Assembly (NCBI GenBank): GCA_019914945.1
Contig: CM034108.1
Span: 1,808,001 to 1,872,000 of the forward strand
Source: Typha latifolia
Taxonomy: Eukaryota; Streptophyta; Magnoliopsida; Poales; Typhaceae
Reading direction: 5' to 3'
Length of the DNA stretch: 64,000 bases
Made by a program: the position numbers and the translations under genes. This document shows, piece after piece, positions 26,931-38,926 of this stretch. The first letter of the stretch is position 1. Every line of letters starts with the position of its first letter. A model generated the notes under the pieces. That model had not been told where the DNA came from. It did not search any database and was given only the letters and a program-made list of their open reading frames with translations.

Positions 26931-26938
26931 TATATATA
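26931..26938 (+). promoter_or_regulatory. TATA box of the U1 snRNA gene
   Basis: TATATATA lies about 31 bases upstream of the inferred U1 start at A26962, as expected for plant snRNA genes. Confidence 0.88.
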
Positions 26939-26961
26939 GGAAGGGACGGCACCGGTGTTCC

Positions 26962-27123
26962 ATACTTACCTGGACGGGGTCTATGGACGATCAAGAAGGC
27001 TCATGGCCTAGGTTAGGGGCCTCCATTGCACGTGGGAGGAGCCCTGGCTTACCATCTCCCTAAATTGGGAGAGTGGACGTCATAATTTGTGGTCGAGGGG
27101 GTACGCGTTCGCGCGGCCCCTAC
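26962..27123 (+). ncRNA. U1 spliceosomal snRNA
   Basis: The RNA starts ATACTTACCTG, the 5' splice-site recognition sequence. Stem-loop I carries GATCAAGAAGG (the U1-70K loop). Stem-loop II has the exact U1A-binding loop ATTGCAC. Stem-loop III is ATCTCCC/GGGAGAG. The Sm site ATAATTTGTGG is intact, and the terminal hairpin GGGGGTACGCGTTCGCGCGG precedes CCCC. Length is about 162 nt, as in other plant U1 RNAs. The USE and TATA upstream are correctly spaced, so this is probably a transcribed gene and not a pseudogene. The 3' box is only loosely matched (AGTTAAT at about 27154, against AGTNNAA). The exact 3' end is uncertain by a few bases. It lies between the IQD and EGF-like genes. Confidence 0.94.
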
Positions 27124-27614
27124 CTAATGCGAACTTACAAATTTTGGTTGTAGTTAATGTCAATTAATTAAGATTTTGAAATTTATACAAATTTATCTCA
27201 AATACTTGTCTTGTCGCATTTTATTAATTGGTATTTATCATTTGGTTTTTATACTCTATTTTTAATGTCTCGAGTTAAATTAAAAAAGGATAATTTAAAA
27301 AAAAAAAGGTAAAATGAAAATGCTTGAGTGAATAATGTGGTAAATTTTGAATTTATTTTTCGCACTGAAATAATTTGAATTCACTGGATTCGTTGACAAA
27401 CTCCCGTTGCACTCTTGACTTGGTCAATAGGAACTTGGAAAGTAGGAACTTGAAAATTTAAGGAGAGTTCAAATTCCAAAACTTTTCCCGAGTCCTTATC
27501 AGTCCTCCCAACCGTTTCAACCTCCCCTCCTCCCCTCTCCTACCACTAACAACCTATCTATCTCATCCTCCATTTCCTCCCTCTTCTTCTCTTAGTTTCA
27601 TTAGGAGATAACAA
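27124..27614. other. spacer between U1 and EGF-like gene
   Basis: AT-rich for the first 250 bases, including the loosely matched U1 3' box. It then becomes pyrimidine-rich (27500-27600), which is probably the 5' UTR of the EGF-like gene. No other feature is seen. Confidence 0.5.
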
Positions 27615-28525
27615 ATGGATTGGTCCATGGTTGCTGTTTTCTTACTCATCCCTGCCATTTCTCCCTCATGGCCACCAAAAGCAGCAGCCACAGAAGATGT
27701 TCTGTCTCCTATACTAAGTACAACTCCTACCCCTCTCTATCCACTAGTTTTGCCAATTGATCACTATAATGCAAAAGTTATCTCTGTTTTGATTCTTTTG
27801 TGAAGATGGTATCTGCAATGGCGTGGAGTGCGGAAAGGGTAGGTGCAAGGTTGCAGAGGATGGCGTTTTCGGGTTCGAGTGCGAGTGTGATAATGGCTGG
27901 ACTCAGCTCCAGTTCGATGATCACCTTAGGTTCCTCCCATGCATTATCCCAAACTGTGCGAAATCTCTTCTTCCTCTGTTTAACTGGTTTGAGCTATAGA
28001 TTTCTTCAACTTATTTCTTATAATAATTCCCTTATTTCTTATTCAGGTACCTTTGACTCGGCCTGCTACAATGATTCCATGCCTCCAAGAACTCCCTTTC
28101 CATCAATTTCTCACACGTCCATCTTTGATCGTAATTTCGTCATATCATCTTCTCAGCATTATCATATGATCATTGTAACTCATCTTTTCTTTTCTTCTCC
28201 ATTAGCATGCTTGTGGTCCTTCTGCGGGAGCGGCACGTGCATCAAGACATCCGATTTCGAGCACCGTTGCGAGTGCAGAGAGGGTTACAGCAACCTCTTG
28301 AACATCTCAACCCTCCCATGCTTCAAGAAGTGTAACAAACTCTATTTGCTTACTAGCTTAAAAAGAAGAAGATTATTTGGATTCAGATGGTTATATATAA
28401 TGAGGTAATATATGGCATTTGCAGGTAGAATTACCGCAGATTGTGCAGTGTTGGGGTTTACTTTGTCAAACTCCTCTTCTCCAACCGCTTCACCTAACTT
28501 TTTTGAACACAATGGCAGAGGTTAG
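27615..28525 (+). CDS. small secreted protein with two EGF-like modules
   Basis: Five exons: 27615-27717, 27806-27955, 28047-28130, 28206-28331, 28425-28525, all phase 1, giving 187 aa. A hydrophobic N-terminus (MDWSMVAVFLLIPAISPSWP) looks like a signal peptide. Two six-Cys EGF-like modules follow: the first with CNGVECGKGRC and FECECDNGW, the second with CLWSFCGSGTC and HRCECREGYSN. A third Cys pair lies near the end (KKCRITADC). Plant proteins of this type are often annotated as 'notch-like' or 'slit-like' by similarity, but they are short apoplastic or GPI-anchored proteins of unknown function. This model ends without the hydrophobic tail seen in many relatives. Exon 5 could instead splice at 28520 to an open exon at 28705-28949, which stays in frame but adds no clear hydrophobic tail. 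The 3' end is therefore uncertain. Each EGF module sits on its own exon or exons, as in the family. Confidence 0.78.
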
Positions 28526-29224
28526 AGTGGTTGTCCAATTCTTTTCTACCTTATTTCATCACAAAGCTAAGTAGAAAAAATAATAATATCACATCAATCT
28601 TCTTGTCTCAAAATTCTCCCCTTCAGTAATGTAACTATGATCCTTTACTTCTAAATGCTCCTTTATTGCCTTTATATCCCTCCAAATTCTGCGTTGGATT
28701 AGAGGTCTTGTCCAAGGAAGTTGGAAAATTGGGACTGAATTGGTGCATTTCTTTGCCAGCTTCAACTCTTACAACAAGCTCTCTGTGGTTCTACAGCTGG
28801 GTGATGTATCTAGCAGTATGGATAAACTTCTGAAAGCATCATTTGGAGGCTATTCATCTATTGGCAGTATCATTCCGAGTCTTGCTTGCAATTTTGATAG
28901 TCGAATAGCACATTGTACTAGAAAGAAGAGTAACAGTACAGAAGTATAATATTCCTTCTCTATCTTTTACTCTTGTTCTATTTGTTAACTATCACTGTTC
29001 TTGAATCAGAATCACATAATGCAAATCACTTGATTTGAATTGCTCTCTTTGTATCCATTGGCATTCTCCAGAAGAGAACAAATGAGGGAAGCAAATCCAA
29101 CAAACTGAACGGAAAAAGAACTGAAGCAAAACTTGCATCTTATTTTGATCCGTCGACTATCGTCGCTCTCCTGTTAGTCAATTATAGCGACATTTAATTT
29201 TAGACACTAACCCTATCCCGAAAA
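28526..29224. other. intergenic region after EGF-like gene
   Basis: Contains an open stretch (28705-28949) that may be an alternative last exon or the 3' UTR of the EGF-like gene. Otherwise no feature is supported. Confidence 0.45.
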
Positions 29225-30410
29225 AACGGATTTTGCCTCCACACTGACTCCATCTTTTCCTGCAATTATACTGCGATTGCTATGCCTACAAACAGACCAT
29301 GCTCAAACAATCTCTTCAGGACCTGAAATTTCTTTTCCTGCCGCAGTTGCATCCTTATGGTTTGAATTATCCGAAACATAAGGCTTCCCATCTGCATCCA
29401 ATCTGAGTTTCACCTCACGTCCTGCTTCTTTAAACAATACTTGCAATCTTGTAAGAATAACCACTTACAAGTTTCGTCTCATCGACAGCCACATCAAATT
29501 TCTCGGATGAAGATTCAACCATCTTCTCCCAAAGAAGTGGATGAGATTAAGATCTGGATCCACCTGTTTTAACAAGTTGTATGAAATTTAGATCAAGAAA
29601 GATCAATTGTCAACATATATGTTTCTTATGCCATTTATAACTAGTGCATACGAGACATCATTTAAGTAGATGAGCAGAAACATATGTAAACTTAATGTAG
29701 ATAACTATCTTATATGTGATATAGAAGTCTTCTGCAAACCAGATGAGGTCAGATAAAAGATTCAAAACTAGCGTTGGCCATTTGTAACACAGGTTCATAA
29801 TTAACCTTCCTAAAAACTTTGCAACACACTCCGATCTTTCTAAAGAACTCAATAAGGTGGTAGTTAGTAATTAATTTACTAGATTATACTCAATCACTTA
29901 TCCAATTCTACTCAATGGTCCTGCCATCCGATTCAGTAGAAATTCTGAAAGCAGAACATGCTAACAATCTAAAGGTCATCAGATGTGCCATCTACCAATC
30001 CTGTGATTCCGAATCAACAAATTCTTTGTGCAATTATCTCATCTTTCCTCCGAAAACCTAAAAATTCCCAGATGGGTAGTTGTGATTCCGAAAGAAAGCA
30101 GCAATGATAACCTCGTCGGCGCTATCAATGGCAAGATCAAGCCTTGGGTGCTCGTCGAGAGTGGAGAGAGGAATTCCGAGTGACTGCGCCTACTCAAAGG
30201 TCCTGTTCGACGTGGGCATACCGACGATTCGGTAAGCTTACAGGCGGTTAGCAATGTACCGATCTCTGCAAAGACGAAGCAGCGGTGGATCCAGTGCCTA
30301 GGCCAAGGACCACGCTTCTGCCGATGTACTCAACGGCCTTGACGGCGGCGACCTTCTTAAGATCGTCTTGGGTTAATGTGGCGGTGGAAGGGGGAGAGGG
30401 AGACGGAACG
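29225..30410 (-). pseudogene. ribose-5-phosphate isomerase (RPI) pseudogene
   Basis: Read on the minus strand, blocks of plant RPI appear in order: TQDDLKKVAAVKAVEYIGRS, VVLGLGTGSTAA, a damaged middle, LGIPLSTLDEHPRLDLAIDS with ADE, VDPDLNL, REKMVES, VAVDETKLVSG, RLQVLFKEAGREVKLRLDAD, GKPYVSDNSN, AAGKEIS, EHGLF and IIAGKDGVSVEAK. They lie in different frames and are interrupted by stop codons (for example just after the glycine-rich loop), so no full protein can be made. RPI interconverts ribose-5-P and ribulose-5-P in the Calvin and pentose-phosphate pathways. Between ADE and VDPDLNL lies a 548-base segment (30111-29564) bounded by GT and AG, either a retained intron or an insertion. Part of the region after DLNL (the GRGGALL segment) is missing. 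The frame breaks are visible directly; the identity rests on recalled family motifs. Confidence 0.85.
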
Positions 30411-30718
30411 CATTCGAGAAAATAATATTTGATACTAAAGAAATATTACATTCCACGCCCTATATTTTCAACATTTACGGTTCCATTCCTAACCTTTCAG
30501 TATTTGCATGTTGATCTATATTATTGTAAAAAATTTCTAAGATAGACAGACGAGAGAATCATAAATTCACGAAATGTAGGGTGCGAAATGTAAATATTTG
30601 AGAAAGTCGATGATGCCATCTCAGCGACGACTTGAGAATTCGTCGTTGTCTTTTACAGCAACGCCGACTTATTCTTTGTCCACAAAGCGTCTAAGGAACC
30701 GTCTTGTCCCTAGTTGTT

Positions 30719-30723
<5 letters not shown>

Positions 30724-30754
<31 letters not shown>
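30724..30754 (+). repeat. (CT)n tract in 5' UTR of the PITH gene
   Basis: About 15 CT units on the coding strand, ending 85 bases before the ATG at 30839. Confidence 0.93.
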
Positions 30755-30757
<3 letters not shown>

Positions 30758-30838
30758 TAAACGCTAAATCCAAGTTCGCGTGATCGCCTTCCTTGATTTC
30801 TTTCCTCTCTATTCCTATCGATCTCTCTCTCCTTCGCC

Positions 30839-33800
30839 ATGGCGTCCGTAGCTTCTTCCGCGATCCAACGAGGCCAGGTACAGTACAGCCTCTTCTTTGC
30901 CCAAATCCTAGGTCCTTTGATTTCCCATCTCCTTTACCGTCTCCTCTTCTCTCAAGGTCGATCTCGTCGACTTTGTCGATTGGAGCAGCGTTGAGTGCCT
31001 CAACCAGAGCTCTACCCACTCGCTCGCCAATGCCTTGAAGCAGGTCGGACTCGACTCGATCGGCTCGTCCAATTCTTCCTCGATCAGTTTGCTTTGTTCT
31101 AAATCTGTGTTTGTTAATCTTGTAGGGTTATAGAGATGATGATGGATTGCATCTTGCGAGCGATGCGGACGAGCAGCTCTTGATTTATATTCCCTTCATG
31201 CAAGTGGTCAAGCTGCACTCCGTTGCCATCAAGGGCCCGGAAGAGGAAGGTGCTGTTTAGTTTTCTCTTGGAATTAGGGTCTTGAGATAGAACTTAAAAT
31301 TTGGGTCTTCATTTATCAATATGTTAGGTTTTGATTGTTACTTGGGTTATGATGATCGGGTGCTGTTCTGCTTGCAACTATCTCGAAGTTTAAAATGCAA
31401 ATATTTTTTGTGATACTAACTGCATGTATGGTTTCTATGTTGAAATCATAAACTTATTAGTGTATGTCTTGTGCATTGTACATATACCTAGTGCAAATTG
31501 CAAACATATTACTTATACATTTCATTTGTGGTTGTTTCTTTGACTTTCATTTAAATCATACTGTTCTTTGTGCCTACAAAGGAACTGGAATGGAATCCCT
31601 TCCGGGCTTTTATATTTTTTGTTGGAAGACTGGGATCCTAAGCTTGACCTACTACAAATAACTTGTGTAGTGGAGGAGACAGAAGTCTAACCTCTTGTAT
31701 TAAATTTCGTATCACCCTTTTTTATAGCACCTTTACTTTTTCTCTGTAACTCCACATGTAGACTCTATTGCCCGACGACTTTCTAAATCAGTTTCATAGG
31801 ACCAAACACTTTAGAATTCCTCTACTCTAATTAGTGAAATGGCTTCACATAATATTAACATATCATATCCATTAGGTTTTAAAATTTCTAATTTGGAATG
31901 AAATAGGGCAAAATGCCTTCTGTCACCCCCATAAAAAAAACAATGCCATTTTCTTGTGAGAAATGAGTTATCAGTTGAACAACTTCAAAAATGAGTTTTG
32001 AGGAATGTCGGAGCTTCATGGGCAGTGCCCCATTCCCCAGTCAGATGTTTTGATGTGAGCTATACTCCGCGAGGAGTCACACGGGCGTATGGCCTTTTGC
32101 CTTGCCATTTGACCTCTCTTCCCATGTGAGACGGAATGCTCGGTGACAACCTCTCAATTGTAACCGCCTGGGCCAATGTCGGAAGTGAGTGAAAGATGGA
32201 TTTTTTTTTCTTCTTTCAATTGTTTGTCTCTCTTTTCTTTTCTTCCCCATTAGCTTCCCTGCTTCTATACTTCTCCTTTGCTGCTTTTACAATTGCTAAA
32301 GAGGTCAAATACAACTATTAAAAGGTATTATATTTTTTTTGTCCATTATCTAAATGCTAAGTTTTTGGATCAATTGGTTACCTAACATTTAATAAGGTTT
32401 TTTTCATTTTCGCGATCCACATCACCACTTCCATGTTGGTCTATGTAAGTTGAATAACATGGAGTCAGCCCTCTCCAATTACAAGACCCAGATTGATCTA
32501 TCTTGAACTCCTATTATTTTCTGCATACTCTCCTGCACACTTCAAGGAGATCGAAAGTGTTACTTAGGAAATTGGAAATTATTGCATTTGTTATTATCAA
32601 GTCATGTCAGATATAAGCTGCTTGGTTTTTAGAAGCTTTCAATTTTGGTCAGATACCTGTTTAGATTGTTTGTATCCAGTAAAATTCATTCTCTGCTACA
32701 TTTTTAGAAGAGTAAACTGAATTTAAGAAAGATCCCTGTTCCATAACAAATTGAATCTAAGAAAGATAGCAGTTCATAACTATTGCCGTCTGGTTTGGTG
32801 CATTATCTGTAAAATTGAAGAGAAAGGCTCTCCATTCTTAGGGCTTACCTCCTTTTCCTGTGTTGTCTCTAGAAGTAAACTTTGGTATTTAAAACACTAA
32901 TAAACCTTATCTCCAGGTATGGACATATGAAGCTTTTTGAAATTTGTAGTTTTTTTTTTCTTCAAATTTTGGCATCGTCAACCTTGGTCATATCCAAATA
33001 AGATATGGTGCTGCTGTCTCCTAGTAAACAAAACAGCTTGGGCTGCAGGAAGAGATAAGTTGCAGTGCATGTGCCATTGGACAGACCCATATGAGTGTGT
33101 GGCATGGGTGCGGAGGGGGCACTGTTGCAGGCTGGGATAGCATATATTATGTACCTATGTTACAATATGTTGACCATACCACAGCCGACCTCATTGATCT
33201 GCCACTAAGAAAATGAAACATTGAAAAACTCAAAGCATGTCGACATCAAATATATCTTTTATTTGTGAACTTTGTCTGGGGCCCTCTTTCTGTCATGAAA
33301 GGCACTATTCCACTGCATGGCTGTTATTTATTCATGCTTAATTCTCCATTTGACATTAAATAGATATTTTATTGTGAAACTTATTTTGAGTCCTTTTTCC
33401 CTCTGCATGACTGTTCTTTATTCACGCTTATTTCTCCTTTCAATTTCCGAAATTGTATTAAAAGTAATTGATCATATTGAATGAGTATCTTTTATTTGTG
33501 AACTTTGTCCGGGGCCCTCTTTCTGTCATAAAAGGCACTATTTCCACTGCACGGCTGTTAGTTATTCATTTTTATTTCTCCTTTTGACATTAAATAGATA
33601 TTTAATTGTAAAATTTATTTTGGATCCTCTTTCCCTCCTAAAAGCATGTATCCCCTGCATGACTGTTCTTTATTCATGCTTATTTCTCCTTTAATTTTCG
33701 AAGTTGTATTAAAATTAATTGATCATATTGAATGATTCCATGGCAGGTCCGAGGACAGTTAAGCTATTCTCCAACAAAGAGCATATGGGTTTTAGGTATG

Positions 33801-36800
33801 TTTGCCAACTGTCTGAAACATTCATCTTATAAAATTTGGAATCCGTCAGATACTTTGGCTTTATGTGACTTGGACTCTTTACTGAGTATTTAATAAGTGT
33901 TGCAGTAATGTTAATGACTACCCACCTAGCGATTCAGTTGTTTTATCCTCGGAAAATTTGAAGGTAAATTTTTCTTATTAGTTACATTGCACGTGTTGGC
34001 CTTAATGTGTTCATGGGGTTGTGTGTATCCTCTGAGTGAGCAAGCAATGTAAATGTGATAGTTGAAAGTGTAAACTGTCACTAGTTGCTAATGTAAAGGT
34101 GATGAATTATTTAGTTGTTAAACCTAGTGTCATGACTTGATGTCACATCATTTGCAGGGGAAGCCTGTTATTCTGAAGTATGTCAAATTTCAGAATGTTC
34201 GCAGGTGGGAGGGAATGTTGATTTCATTTGTTCCTTGTATATTTATTTTAATTAACTTATATGGTACTGTGATTATTTAATTGAAATTAATTTATCAGCT
34301 TAACTATTTTCATCGAGGACAACCAAGGTGGCAATGACATATCCATTGTTCAGAAGATTGCCCTTTTTGGAACAACGTGAGTATCGACATTAGTATTTGC
34401 TTTGATATTTCTTTTAGGAATCTATCTTTTTCTTTTCCACCTGTTGCATTAATTACTATATTACTTATTAGATTGATTTGCACATTAGACTGCGGTAATC
34501 ATCGAATTGGTGGCAAGCAAACAATATGTTATTTTTGAGCATTGGTGCTAGGCAAAACATTTATTGTCAGGTTAACTTTATAAATTATATGATCAGCTAA
34601 GCTAGAATCAGGGTTAATAGCTTGTTTATAATGTTAGATTAAGACAGGATATTTATATACAGGTGTATGTGCATAAACTCAAATGTATGGTCTTACTACA
34701 AATGATAGATGAAATAAGCTTCATCTGTGGCGGCCAACTAAATGAGGGAAATTGTTCAAGATGTCTGGAAATTTTTTTGATTTAGATTGATGGCATCAGA
34801 ATGGGGGCAATAAGGACTAGAAATTACTTACCTAAGAGTAGAGAATGAAGTTATTGAATCCCTCAATCTTTTAGTTGCTTTTGGTGGTCACTTTGATTGG
34901 TGAAGGGTTTAGATATTCTTTGGAAATGAATGGCAAGCTAATGAAAGAATTTTGAGGAGGGTATTTGTTGTGATTTTACACCGGAATCTGATCTTCTGTG
35001 GTTTGAGAGTTTGATTGCTGATATAGATATAGATTTTTCTTTAATTGCACACATTCACATGATGTATTTCAGACATTCAGTAGATTTCTCAGCTGATCAT
35101 TGGACTTGTCCTGTTGGAGTAAAATATCATTGACAAGGATGGTCTAGTGTGTGGTAGTTTTTGTTCAAGACATATCATTTGGTGGTGCCATCTGAATCAT
35201 CACTCATCAGAGACTAGTATTGCAGTGACCAAGCAATTAGATATATCTACATATACTGAAAAGAAGGAAGTGTTAGTTGGATTTATAGGAAACTAGGTAT
35301 AGAATGAAGCTATTCCAGTTTAATGAGTCAACATAAGGTGCTTTTCTTTTAGAATTGCAGAAGACATGGTGTCTTAACAAGAGTTTCTGGACATCATATC
35401 CTCATTGCATACAAATAATGACTCTCACGTGAAATGACCATAAATGATAACTTAGAATCATTCTCATAGAATGGTCTATTATTGATCAAAAACAATTCAT
35501 AGTGTAAAACTGTCCTGTGCCATTTTTCCACTTGATATAATCTTAGGTAACAATTCTCTAGGTTAATTGATGTGATGGTTGTCTTTTTAAACCTTTGGCT
35601 TATTTAATATTTGAGGCATGTAGTTCCATTAGTTCTCTGATTTCAACCATTGAGTGTTTCAATCAACATGTGAAGTAATTTATTAATCATGAACTGAGCC
35701 ATCTGTACTAAATAACTTGAAGGAATAATTTGTGCTATTCATTGGAGTATTGGACTGTTTCATATTGATCATGAACTGCATCACGTGTTTGTTGATCGTG
35801 ACTTAAACCAATGATTCAAAGCATCATTGTGGTAGTTGGCATTCGTGAGCTTCTGATAGAGGCATTCTGGAGAATTCCTTGTTGAATAGGTAAATTTTAC
35901 CCTCATTTGGTATTATATGAGTTCTCAGAATGAGAAATATTATGGCTCCTGTACTTTTTCATCCCACTGGAGCAACAGCTCACAACAGTTCGCGTCTCCG
36001 TCATGTAGTTATGGCAGAAAAATGGTCGTAAATGTTTGGTATATAGTCCCTATCATTATTGTGAAATTTGAGTACCTACTGTCTGCTTATTTGGATCTCA
36101 TTATAAGATTGTACATCACAACCTTGAGTAATTTTAATTTTCTTTTACTTGAACTAGATCATACAGAACCTGGTATTCTGGTTTCATCAACATTTGCTTA
36201 GAAAGGGTCTTCTTTGCAGACTTTCATTTTTGTAGGACCTGATGCATCTCTGAGATTAAATATGCCGTAGGATTGTAATTAGGCTTCTTCTGGTTAAGTG
36301 TTGAACAACTTAACCCCTTATACCTGAGCCTTGTTCATCCGTTTTTATTTTATTTTATTTTGCAGTTATTGTTTTAATTGATAAAATTGAACTTTTTTCG
36401 ACACTAAATAGTAAATACACATCTTTGTATAGTGATTATATAAAGTGACACAATTTACATATGTTGTCTATGTTTGAGTCTATTATTGTCAGTTGAAAAA
36501 TAAAATATAATTAAGCTGGAAATAGCTATTCTTCTTCTTCTTCTTCTTCTGTTTTTTCCTTTTCCAATCTTGGAAATGTCTTAGTACAATCCTCATGTCA
36601 GCTTATTTATTGCTACCAAAGAAGTCGTATCTTTAGGTCCTCTCTATCTTTCCCTCTGTCATACGAAAAGATTGATAAGATTGGCATTCATATTGCTTCC
36701 ATATATACACCATTATACCAAGCTTTGACCTATAGATTGCTATCCTCATTTGCCTATTTTCACATTGCTTGCAGGGTAGACACGACAAATATGAAGGATC

Positions 36801-36823
36801 TGAAGAAGATAGAAGAGCACTAA
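30839..36823 (+). CDS. PITH-domain protein (PITHD1-like)
   Basis: Eight exons: 30839-30877, 30957-31043, 31126-31249, 33747-33795, 33906-33963, 34158-34204, 34299-34376, 36775-36823. Phases close to 176 aa. After a short N-terminus ([13 protein letters not shown]) the PITH domain fills the protein: [71 protein letters not shown] and KIALFGT are all recognisable. The PITH domain is the proteasome-interacting C-terminal domain of thioredoxin-like TXNL1, and this family has it alone. Human PITHD1 associates with the proteasome; the plant protein's role is not established. The gene is small but spans 6 kb because introns 3 (2.5 kb) and 7 (2.4 kb) are long. Intron 3 ends in a tandem duplication that abuts the exon 4 acceptor. 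No thioredoxin domain precedes it. Confidence 0.93.
33254..33735. repeat. tandem duplication (about 233 bp unit) in PITH intron 3
   Basis: Unit 1 starts at 33254 and unit 2 at 33487 with the same sequence (ATCTTTTATTTGTGAACTTT). Both units run through GGGGCCCTCTTTCTGTCAT and end in GATCATATTGAATGA. Each unit contains a half-repeat around CTGCATGACTGTTCTTTATT. The second unit ends about 11 bases before the exon 4 acceptor. Confidence 0.9.
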
Positions 36824-37260
36824 TTGCTGCCCACGATTTCATGGTCGAATCTTGAGAGATTGATGATATATGGCAAAATGCATACAGTGAAACCATATAA
36901 CCATCAAATTCTTTCCCAATAGTTTCTATTTACCAGGACTAATTGTGATCAATTGAGCTCTTGCAGTGTGTACACAGTGCTTCTCCTCGTACTCTCTTCT
37001 TTTACTGGTTCCAAGTGACTCCAGAATAACTTACTACTACTAACATATTAATACATTAATACACTCTTTCTCTTGGACTTGATGTTATGATGGTGTGGAC
37101 CTCACTCCAATCTGGATAATGATCTTTGTTCTCTTTATTTATTTGAGTATTTCCGTACTTTTCCCGCAGCAGTAACCTCATCCTCTCTTCTTTTATCGTA
37201 GGGTCGTCGTTAGCTTGCCTTTTGCTTTCTCCTCAACCTTTCTCTTTTCAGATGCCTCGC

Positions 37261-37263
<3 letters not shown>

Positions 37264-37294
<31 letters not shown>
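37264..37294. repeat. (TC)n microsatellite
   Basis: About 15 TC units within a broader pyrimidine-rich stretch. It is about 440 bases past the PITH stop codon. Confidence 0.93.
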
Positions 37295-37299
<5 letters not shown>

Positions 37300-38892
37300 A
37301 TCTTTCGTTCCTCTCTCTCTCTCCCTCCCTTGAATTGTTGCTTCTTTTCATAATCTCTTAATGAGTTGCATGGCATGTGACACTGTCTCTCAATAAGTCC
37401 TTTCCGATCTCACTCTACTAGTACAGTCGGTGTGCTGCTAATCGTGTTAATTCTTGTAAGCATTGATCATCCCAAATGCATCGTCTATGACTCTTAATGT
37501 ATATATGGGGCCATGCATGAATTTACTGCTGCCGCGTACCAGCTGTTATTGATTGCAACATGCCGCCTGCATTAATTTGCTGATCGGTATGGGAGGTTGC
37601 ATACACGTGTATGGGATATTTGGTCTTTTATTAGCGGCCCCTCCTCTAAAGTTTGTACTAAGCTACTAATGAGTCTATGATGATCCTTTACAATACTCTG
37701 GATCACCTTCATACAAACTGTCCTTGTTCTACGCCAACAAGCGTTGTGAAACAGATTAAAAAAAAGTCATATAATAACCGATTTCTGTACTAGATTTTTC
37801 AGTTAATTGACTCGACCTTCCTAGTTTGATGATCACATAGCTAGATTGCGAAAGGTTCCATATATTCGACTAAGGAGATTAACTTCTATGTCTAGTTTAT
37901 GATTAATCTGAAAAATAACTGGAAGTGTTTAGATTAACAGTGAGATCTAATAATATATTTTAGAATCTATATGCAGTTACCTCACAGTAGTACACATTGA
38001 CCCTTACGTTCCATCTGTCTGGCTATAGTAGTAGCAGTAGCTATCCCACCAGTTCATTCTCCAGCTCGGTAGGATCCCAAATTTAGTCCTGTTCATGCCA
38101 TGCTCGTGACCCGTAACGGTGTTCTTTAAGCAGTGGGATCCCACTGTGTGAAGAAGAGGAGTATCTCCCTCTTTTATTTCTCGGTACGCCTCTTTTTGTT
38201 CACCCCTACCTAATAAGTAAAAGGCCCACAGAGCTCCAAACTCTAGGCTTAGTAGTAATAGCAGTAGTTGTCAGTACCACTGCTTCAGCTACTAGTGGAG
38301 GTTTGCAGGAAGGCCACTGACTTCTTTATCTAGTCATTTTATTTGCTTTCCGTATACTTGATTTGGTGAACTACGAGGCTTACACCATTACTCAGCTTTC
38401 TCTGGGTGGATCCGGTGTTGTTGCTTATGGTTGAATAGTTTTGAAACTATGAAGCCACTTGCTTTGCCTAAAAAAATAACAATGTAAAGATGTAAGAGGT
38501 CAATATCGGATGATTGGATGCTGACCAGTTTGGATGTTACTCATTTCTTCTCCATTGTATCTGCATCAGGTTCTCATCCAGACCATTCACTGTGAGCTAC
38601 ATGGAGTTTGGTAATTGGTAGTTTAGAAGCCCATCTTGTTCCTGTCTACACTTTTCAAGATCGGATTTGAAAGCCACACATCTTGATGGAACACTACTAC
38701 CAAGTTAGCGATAACTCTTCTCGAGATTATCTATCAATTAAACAAGGCTAGCAATCTGAGTTGATTTGGCCACTGTCGAGTTTTGATGCCTCTGGAACTC
38801 ACTGCTGATCCCGAGCTTTGAATCTTTGGAGATACTTCTGAAGTAAATATATTTAGCTACTATTGAGATGGTCCCTATTCCCTACTCTAGCA

Positions 38893-38922
<30 letters not shown>
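38893..38922. repeat. (TA)n microsatellite
   Basis: Perfect TA tract in intergenic DNA. Confidence 0.95.
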
Positions 38923-38926
<4 letters not shown>

